Source of the DNA: Ignavibacteria bacterium
GTDB taxonomy: Bacteria; Bacteroidota; Ignavibacteria; Ignavibacteriales; Ignavibacteriaceae
Assembly (NCBI GenBank): GCA_030648225.1
Contig: JAUSIA010000262.1
Coordinates: 1-12,834 of the forward strand
Direction: 5' to 3'
DNA: 12,834 bases
The notes below the pieces were generated by a model, which saw only the letters and a program-made list of their open reading frames with translations, had not been told where the DNA came from and made no database searches. The position numbers and the translations under genes were made by a program. Shown here one piece after another: positions 8,242-12,834 of the stretch (position 1 is the first letter of the stretch; every line of letters begins with the position of its first letter).

Positions 8242-8289
8242 GGTTAACAATGCTGGCGCTGATTAGTTATTAAGGTTCAGCACTTAACC
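8242..8289. repeat. Imperfect inverted repeat between convergent genes
   Basis: GGTTAA-caa-TGCTG at 8242-8255 pairs with CAGCA-c-TTAACC at 8278-8289 around a 22-base centre. It sits in the 213-base spacer between the defence block and the convergent envelope gene, where transcription must end from both sides. There is no U-run after either arm, so it is a weak terminator candidate only. The rest of 8101-8313 shows no gene or RNA that I can support. Confidence 0.25.
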
Positions 8290-8313
8290 AAATATTCTAA
8301 TAATTCCAGCAGT

Positions 8314-10344
8314 TTAAAAGCTCAAATCCACCTGAAAATTAATCCTGTTATCGAGGTTGCCATTTATTTCAGAATCACCTGAGCTTAAAGTTTTTTCTTT
8401 TGGTTTGTATGTTTCAGAATATTTGCAGGATAAAACCAGATAGGGAAGTATTTTGTATCTTAAAATAATATACCATCTTATCCCTTCTCCAAACATTGCT
8501 ATATTAGTTAAGACACCAGTTAAATCATTTTCATATTCATAAAGAGCAGAGTTAAAAGAATCTGTTCTGAAGAAAACTATTCTGACGTAAAGGTTGAGAT
8601 TAGAAGTTGGGACATATCTTAAATCCTGGAAGAATAAAAATCCATTTTCAGCAAGCTCAGCATCCTTTACAGAATAGATATTGTATTCAAACCTGCTCTT
8701 CCATCTTAATGATTTTGAAATTTCATATATAACTTCTCCTCTAATATTTTCCCGATTTCTTTCAGCAATAAGATTTTCGTTATTTATTATAAACTCCAGT
8801 TCTTTTCTCTCTTTTTTATAACGAACTCTTGTTTCAACTTTGCTGAAAGGTTTGGATGTAAGCTCGGCAAAGAATTCATTTCCATCTGTTGGCAAAGGAT
8901 TATCAAAACTTGCATTTGGAAATTTAAATTGGTCATAATAAAGATTGAGAGTTCCGATTGGAAGTCTCCATTTCAAGCCGTTATAAATTCCAAACTCATT
9001 TTGTGCTGCACCTGATCTTTCTCCAAAGCTGAAACCATGAATATTTATAAAGTTTGCGGGGTAACTTCTGATTGATGATACAAACTGCAGATTCGAGCTT
9101 AAGGAAATTTGAAAATTATTTATTGAAGCAACTGAAGTCCCATTATAAACACCTTCACCAAAAAGATTAATGTTCTCAATGTAAAGATCATAAGCGGCAG
9201 ATGTATAATTAAACTCATCTCCGCTTATATCAAAAACAGTTGATGGCTGAAAAGGATGATCAAATTTTGAGCGATAGTGTAATACTCCAACCCGAAACAG
9301 ATCTTCTTTAGCAAAATCTATTCTTCCACCGAAAGTTGTTTCTTCGGCAGTCTTTCTTTTTTGAATTTCAGATTCGGTTCTATGTAAACCATCCAAAGGA
9401 TTTGAAAGTATTTCACCTGTTGTTTCATCCAAATTTGCGTCAAACTTATTCTTTGAATAAAAAACTGAAACTGAGAAAGGCTCGTAATCAAAAGTTCCTG
9501 CTGCACCTCTGAAAAAATTATTTTCAGAAGCGCTTGTGTATGGAATAATTTTTCTTTCGCTTTTCTTAACAGGATAAACTGCATCAGCCCCTTTTGAAAA
9601 ACCATAGGCATTCCATAAAGCAAGTCCTTGTCCGAATTCTAAATAGTAATCTCCCAGCACTAAGTTTTTAATATATCCCAGATCCTTTGCGAATAAATGA
9701 GCAGAAGTAAATTCATTAAATTCTTTTTCACCGGCGTCTTTTTCAGTTAAAATTCCAAACTGGTAATTTTTATCATATTTAACCATCAGTCTGTTATACA
9801 TATCAATCTCTGAGCCTTCAAATTTATTTTCTAAAAATCCTTTTCTTGTCTGGAGATCATTTGTAACCCGGTTCCTGAAATAAATTTTTGATGAAGATGA
9901 TAAACTTTCAAATAAATCTTCCTCCTCTTCACCGGGAGTGGAAACAATTGGAGCCGAAACATTTACAAAAGGAATAATTTTTTTTGTTAAGTCTGCCGGG
10001 ATTTCTCTTATTGAATAGAGTTCATTTACAGAAAAGAATAATCCATATTTATTTCTGTGGTTTATAATCTGTTCTGCAACGGAAAAATCAATAAAAGGAA
10101 TTTTTTGGAATTCACTTATAACTGCTGTGTTAAGATCAACTGGATTCTGCATAAGATTTTCAAGAATATCATAAAGATCAGAAGATACCTCGTCTTCCTG
10201 TGATTCTTCTACAAGCTCATCAAGTACGTCTTCTGCTTTAATATAGTTAGTATCAGTTTGGGAAAAGAGATTTTGTGAGTTTATAATTAAGAAGATAACT
10301 GAAATAAAAATTAGGATTTTCATTTTCTTATTGAAGTTAAGCAT
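8314..10344 (-). CDS. Exported helix-hairpin-helix protein with a predicted outer-membrane barrel
   Basis: The 676-residue product starts with a signal peptide (hydrophobic 10-22, likely cleavage after FSQ near 29); a start at M8 would give an equally good signal. An acidic stretch (36-56) leads into a ComEA-type helix-hairpin-helix region at about 66-128, with DLNTAVISEFQKIPFI and a second half reading NHRNKYGLFFSVNELYSI. From about 150 to the end the sequence alternates polar and aromatic residues (for example KIYFRNRV) and ends FQVDLSF, with a terminal phenylalanine typical of outer-membrane barrels. Similar HHH-plus-barrel proteins are common, and poorly understood, in this part of the bacterial tree. 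The HHH fold usually contacts DNA, but here it may be only a periplasmic scaffold. No promoter box was found upstream, so it may be read through from the PorV/PorQ-like gene across the repeat-rich gap. Function is unknown. Confidence 0.85.
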   Translation of the reverse strand: MLNFNKKMKILIFISVIFLIINSQNLFSQTDTNYIKAEDVLDELVEESQEDEVSSDLYDILENLMQNPVDLNTAVISEFQKIPFIDFSVAEQIINHRNKYGLFFSVNELYSIREIPADLTKKIIPFVNVSAPIVSTPGEEEEDLFESLSSSSKIYFRNRVTNDLQTRKGFLENKFEGSEIDMYNRLMVKYDKNYQFGILTEKDAGEKEFNEFTSAHLFAKDLGYIKNLVLGDYYLEFGQGLALWNAYGFSKGADAVYPVKKSERKIIPYTSASENNFFRGAAGTFDYEPFSVSVFYSKNKFDANLDETTGEILSNPLDGLHRTESEIQKRKTAEETTFGGRIDFAKEDLFRVGVLHYRSKFDHPFQPSTVFDISGDEFNYTSAAYDLYIENINLFGEGVYNGTSVASINNFQISLSSNLQFVSSIRSYPANFINIHGFSFGERSGAAQNEFGIYNGLKWRLPIGTLNLYYDQFKFPNASFDNPLPTDGNEFFAELTSKPFSKVETRVRYKKERKELEFIINNENLIAERNRENIRGEVIYEISKSLRWKSRFEYNIYSVKDAELAENGFLFFQDLRYVPTSNLNLYVRIVFFRTDSFNSALYEYENDLTGVLTNIAMFGEGIRWYIILRYKILPYLVLSCKYSETYKPKEKTLSSGDSEINGNLDNRINFQVDLSF

Positions 10345-10408
10345 TATTTATATTTTGAATAGCCACGACCTTTAGAGGCTGTGTGAAAATGAAAATATTG
10401 ATGGAAGC

Positions 10409-10426
10409 CGCAGGCTTCAGCCTGCG
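10409..10426. repeat. Perfect hairpin inside the MITE-like element
   Basis: CGCAGGC pairs with GCCTGCG around a TTCA loop, a 7-bp GC-rich stem in otherwise AT-rich DNA. The overlapping GAAGCC-gca-GGCTTC (10404-10418) offers an alternative fold, as in REP-type palindromes. Confidence 0.7.
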
Positions 10427-10440
10427 ATAACAGTTTTATT

Positions 10441-10460
10441 TCGCAACCTGAAGGTTGCGA
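10441..10460. repeat. Second perfect hairpin inside the MITE-like element
   Basis: TCGCAACC pairs with GGTTGCGA around a TGAA loop, an 8-bp stem. With the hairpin 14 bases to its left it forms a paired-hairpin layout typical of REP/BIME-like units. Confidence 0.7.
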
Positions 10461-10588
10461 CTACCGGCGTATTTAGAATTTTCGCACAACCTCTTTAAGT
10501 CGTGGATTATAGACTTAATAATTATTGGCTTTAGCCACAGTTTCTAATCAATTTTGGCCAAAGCCTTAAGGATTTGGTTAAATTTTAT

Positions 10589-10630
10589 CCCCGACCCTGT
10601 CTGCCGACAAGGCAGGCATAAATGTCGGGG
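10589..10630. repeat. Nested palindrome downstream of the PorV/PorQ-like gene
   Basis: CCCCGAC (10589-10595) pairs with GTCGGGG (10624-10630). Inside, GTCTGCC (10599-10605) pairs with GGCAGGC (10611-10617) around GACAA, with one G-T pair. The structure begins 30 bases past the stop of the minus-strand PorV/PorQ-like gene, so it could stop transcription or protect the mRNA 3' end. No U-run is seen, and a REP-like origin is equally likely. The stretch 10506-10588 also holds shorter GGCTTTAGCC- and TTGGCCAA-type palindromes. Confidence 0.5.
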
Positions 10631-10659
10631 CAATTCAAATAAAAATTGTGAAACTTCAT

Positions 10660-11520
10660 TTACTTACCTTGGAAAAGATGTTCTCTTATTTTTGTTGAAC
10701 GATCTGATTCTTCACCAAAGCTAATTATTACACCTGCCTGGTGTGTTAATCCCAAATCATTATGATTGAACAATGCATAATCAAGACTAAAGATTGAATA
10801 ATTTATTCCGATTCCTGCAGAATATTTTGAAGGTTCAGTAGAAAAGCCTGTACGGAGAGAAAGATATTTTATTATATCATAATCCAATCCAAACAAAAAA
10901 GAAACCGGATACCTTATATCTTTTTCAACTGCTCCATTAATTTTCAGGTTTGATAAAACATCATAACTTATTCCCGAATTAAAAATTATCGGGATCTGAT
11001 CATCTTCTTTTCCGAAGGTAGCCCTGTTTAAATTATGAATTGAAAATCCAACTCTTAATTCATCAGTTAAATAAACCAGACCCCCGGCATTTATATAAAA
11101 TGAAATATCACTTCCGTAATTTTGTATTGAAAGGTTGTGAACATTAAGAGCAATTCCGCCAAAAAATTTATTTATATAGTTGTAAGAAAAAGCAGCAAGA
11201 AATTTTGTTTCCCTGTAAAGATCGAAACCATACGTCATTGCGCCAATACTAACTGAACCAAATGAGAAGGGTTCATTGTATGCTATAAATCCATTTGCAA
11301 GTTCTGTAAATCCGAAAGGCGCAGGGGAGTAATAAACGCCAACTTCTCTCCAATTCATTTGAGCTAAACCAGCGGGGTTATTGAACAATGCAAAAACATC
11401 ATTGCTTAAAGCAACATCGGAATTTGATAAAGAGATTTGTTTAGCCCCCGGATTTTGCTGGGGATAAGAATAAAAGGAAACAACAATTAAAAAATATAGT
11501 AGAAAAATCCGGTTGCCCAT
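10660..11520 (-). CDS. PorV/PorQ-like outer-membrane beta-barrel protein
   Basis: The 286-residue product has a signal peptide (hydrophobic about 5-18, ending near SYPQQ) followed by a segment with FNNPAGLA (46-53), the hallmark of the PorV/PorQ and FadL-like barrel group, where an early NPAG turn caps the barrel. The rest is alternating amphipathic strands with glycine turns (for example GSVSIGAMTYGF), consistent with about 14 strands, ending at VIISF. A charged tail of about 19 residues (GEESDRSTKIREHLFQGK) follows the last strand, which is unusual for a barrel. PorV and PorQ homologues act with the type IX secretion system, handing cargo to the surface; the nearby PorD-like gene agrees with that setting, but this copy could be a paralogue with another task. 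It starts 89 bases from the divergent PorD-like gene, and no minus-strand promoter box was found there. Confidence 0.82.
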   Translation of the reverse strand: MGNRIFLLYFLIVVSFYSYPQQNPGAKQISLSNSDVALSNDVFALFNNPAGLAQMNWREVGVYYSPAPFGFTELANGFIAYNEPFSFGSVSIGAMTYGFDLYRETKFLAAFSYNYINKFFGGIALNVHNLSIQNYGSDISFYINAGGLVYLTDELRVGFSIHNLNRATFGKEDDQIPIIFNSGISYDVLSNLKINGAVEKDIRYPVSFLFGLDYDIIKYLSLRTGFSTEPSKYSAGIGINYSIFSLDYALFNHNDLGLTHQAGVIISFGEESDRSTKIREHLFQGK

Positions 11521-11545
11521 TAATTTTCCGGTGTTAGTAAATTTG
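11513..11545 (+). promoter_or_regulatory. Predicted promoter for the PorD-like gene
   Basis: TAAATTTG at 11538-11545 is a full TAnnTTTG -7 match, and a TTG lies 22 bases upstream (11513-11515), close to the normal spacing in Bacteroidota. It would give a leader of about 58 bases before the ATG at 11610. The upstream part overlaps the start codon of the divergent barrel gene. Confidence 0.45.
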
Positions 11546-11609
11546 TTGTGTGATTATATTCAAATTCCTATATTAAATCAACATTCTACAACATTGTTGG
11601 GTTCTTGAG

Positions 11610-12530
11610 ATGAAAAAAACATTTCTTCTTCTTTTGAGCCAAAGGCTCATCAGCCTTTGGCTGATATTGATTTCGCCAATTCATTTTGCTCAAGAGTTAG
11701 ATTGCAAAGTGATTGTTAATTACGAAAACCTTCCTGTGTTAAACAGGGAAATACTTGCTGGTTTTGCCCAGGTTGTTGAAGACTATATGAATATGACAAG
11801 ATTTGATGAGAAGGACTGGGCCGGACCAAAAATTCCCTGTACAATAAATATTTTCTTTCTTTCAGCTTCAAGTGAAGTAAATTATACTGCTCAGGCTGTA
11901 GTTATAAGCCAGAGACCAATATATAATACTATTAATTTCTCCTCGATGTTAACTGTAAATGACAATACCTGGTCTTTTATCTATGAAAGAGGACAAAGTC
12001 TCTACTCCAATCGTTCGACCTTTGAACCGCTTACAAGTTTTCTCGATTACTATGCTAATATCATTATCGGTTTTGATATGGATTCATACTTTGAACTTGG
12101 CGGGGCACCTTTTTTTTCTAAAGCTTTTAATATTGTTAATCTTGCAAGTTCAAGTGGTTTTCCCGGAGGATGGCAGACAACAAGTTTGTCAACATACAGC
12201 AGGTGGAATCTTGTTTCAGATCTTTTAAATGAAAAGTACAGACCATTCAGAGAAGCTCTTTATAATTATCATTATAACGGATTGGATATCTTTCTTGAAA
12301 ATAAAACTGTAGCTCTTGATCAGATGGCTAATCTTATAAAAACTCTTGAGGAGATGAGAGCTAAAGTTGATTTGAATACAGTTTTAATAAAAACTTTTTT
12401 TGATGCTAAATATGGTGAGCTTACGGATTTTCTGAGACATACAAATAATTCTGATTTATTTAAAACCCTTAAGAGAATTGATCCGAGTCATGCTTCAAAG
12501 TATGATGAGGTTTTGAATAAAATGCCGTAA
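11610..12530 (+). CDS. porD: Type IX secretion-associated protein PorD (DUF4835)
   Basis: This 306-residue exported protein belongs to the DUF4835/PorD family, a periplasmic or outer-membrane-associated component needed for type IX secretion in the species studied. The signal peptide ends near HFAQ (28), after which the mature protein starts ELDCKVIVNYENLP. Family landmarks are all present: a second cysteine in IPCTINIFF (77), SQRPIYNT (100-107), TVNDNTWSFIYE (115-126), LDYYANIIIGFDMDSYFELGG (start 145), the NIVNLASSSGFPGGW stretch (174-188), and YNYHYNGLDIF (218-228). The length is normal. The odd part is the signal peptide: bases 11637-11662 are a perfect palindrome, coding SQRLISLWL and placing an arginine in the hydrophobic core. 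This looks like an in-frame palindrome insertion that the signal peptide tolerated. Transcription likely starts from the TAAATTTG promoter upstream; the gene is alone on its strand. Confidence 0.9.
   Translation: MKKTFLLLLSQRLISLWLILISPIHFAQELDCKVIVNYENLPVLNREILAGFAQVVEDYMNMTRFDEKDWAGPKIPCTINIFFLSASSEVNYTAQAVVISQRPIYNTINFSSMLTVNDNTWSFIYERGQSLYSNRSTFEPLTSFLDYYANIIIGFDMDSYFELGGAPFFSKAFNIVNLASSSGFPGGWQTTSLSTYSRWNLVSDLLNEKYRPFREALYNYHYNGLDIFLENKTVALDQMANLIKTLEEMRAKVDLNTVLIKTFFDAKYGELTDFLRHTNNSDLFKTLKRIDPSHASKYDEVLNKMP
11637..11662. repeat. REP-like palindrome within the porD signal-peptide region
   Basis: AGCCAAAGGCT is followed, after a CATC loop, by its exact reverse complement AGCCTTTGGCT, an 11-bp perfect stem inside coding DNA. 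It resembles in base content and form the palindromes in the gap at 10404-10630. It could fold in the mRNA 27 bases after the start codon and affect translation. Confidence 0.75.
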
Positions 12531-12556
12531 CGACAGAAATCAGCTTTGAATCAACT

Positions 12557-12834
12557 TTAAATCTCTTTATCATAAATACGATAAGTTTTATAAAGCTCTC
12601 CATTCATAACTTCAGCACCACGCTTCATCATTTCATTATCTTCAAGAACCCAGCTTGCTTCACCAAGATCTATTCCGATATCATGGGCACGGTTCACAAT
12701 TTCCCAGTAAAAAACTGAGTCTAAACCTTTGCGCTGGTACTCTGGTAAAACTCCAAGCACAATAACCCGTGACCATTTTATTTTTTTCTTTTGAGTCATT
12801 AGCTTGATGAAGCCAAAGGGAAAAAGTCTGCCAT
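12557..12834 (-). CDS. GNAT-like acetyltransferase, C-terminal part (5' end cut by window)
   Basis: The minus-strand frame is open from the right edge to a TAA at 12557-12559, giving the last 91 residues; the ATG at 12799 is internal because the frame continues upstream with GRLFPFGFIKL. VIVLGVLPEYQRKGLDSVFYWEI matches motif A of GNAT proteins, with Q-R-K-G-L-D at the acetyl-CoA pyrophosphate loop, and GEASWVLEDNEMM and the closing YKTYRIYDKEI match the C-terminal part of the YghO-like branch common in Bacteroidota. Members of that branch are uncharacterised; the substrate is unknown. It converges on porD with a 26-base gap and no obvious terminator. Confidence 0.85.
   Translation of the reverse strand, partial: GRLFPFGFIKLMTQKKKIKWSRVIVLGVLPEYQRKGLDSVFYWEIVNRAHDIGIDLGEASWVLEDNEMMKRGAEVMNGELYKTYRIYDKEI

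Larger units (their letters stand above)
10363..10505. mobile_element. MITE-like palindromic element, 143 bases
   Basis: The 28 bases at 10363-10390 are an inverted copy of 10478-10505 with 23 of 28 positions matching by eye; both ends start with CCACGAC when read inward. Two perfect hairpins lie inside. The element has no coding capacity and no visible target-site duplication, and no transposase is in the window, so it would be non-autonomous. A REP-like cluster whose ends pair by folding is the alternative. It fills nearly half of the 315-base gap between the two envelope genes. Confidence 0.6.

Noticed and set aside
8101..8313. RNA gene or decayed ORF in the convergent spacer
   Set aside because: No cloverleaf, conserved RNA core or sustained open frame was visible; only a weak inverted repeat.
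9318..9623. 101-residue minus-strand frame inside the helix-hairpin-helix gene
   Set aside because: It is an alternative frame of the same strand in a gene with a sound signal peptide and barrel pattern; no start context or domain supports it.
10363..10630. CRISPR array
   Set aside because: The repeats are different palindromes, not one repeat at regular spacing with unique spacers.
11959..12228. 89-residue plus-strand frame inside porD
   Set aside because: It overlaps the strongly conserved core of the PorD family in another frame.

Overview
The window is AT-rich and looks like the genome of a Bacteroidota/Ignavibacteriota-type bacterium. The best markers are a PorD-like (DUF4835) type IX secretion protein, a PorV/PorQ-like outer-membrane barrel, an outer-membrane protein with a helix-hairpin-helix head, TAnnTTTG-type promoter boxes, and a general lack of strong Shine-Dalgarno sites. 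The exact genus cannot be read from the sequence.

Layout. Bases 1-1955 (minus) hold most of a hybrid histidine kinase with two receiver domains, cut by the left edge. A 190-base divergent spacer separates it from a complete type II NADH dehydrogenase (2146-3423, plus). Next comes a defence-like block on the plus strand: a fused restriction-modification enzyme (3541-6417) with a PD-(D/E)xK nuclease at the N-terminus, an N6-adenine methyltransferase in the middle and a recognition domain at the C-terminus. It overlaps by four bases a gene of unknown function (6414-7643). The reading continues in another frame to 8100 with a HEPN-like RN-x3-H motif, so the last two pieces look like one protein of about 560 residues broken by a single frameshift.

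From 8314 to 11520 two minus-strand genes encode exported envelope proteins (a helix-hairpin-helix plus barrel protein, and a PorV/PorQ-like barrel). The 315-base gap between them is packed with palindromes, including a 143-base MITE-like element with 28-base inverted ends. A divergent gene (11610-12530, plus) encodes the PorD-like protein; its signal-peptide coding region contains a perfect 11-base inverted repeat resembling the intergenic palindromes. The right edge cuts a minus-strand GNAT-like acetyltransferase.

The part most likely to be new biology is the restriction-modification plus HEPN operon. It joins DNA-targeting and probable RNA-targeting activities in one transcript, carries signs of recognition-domain exchange (abrupt change in leucine codon use near 5150 and again near 6200), and may be inactivated or phase-switched by the frameshift. 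The second most notable feature is the spread of small palindromic repeats, one of them inside a gene.
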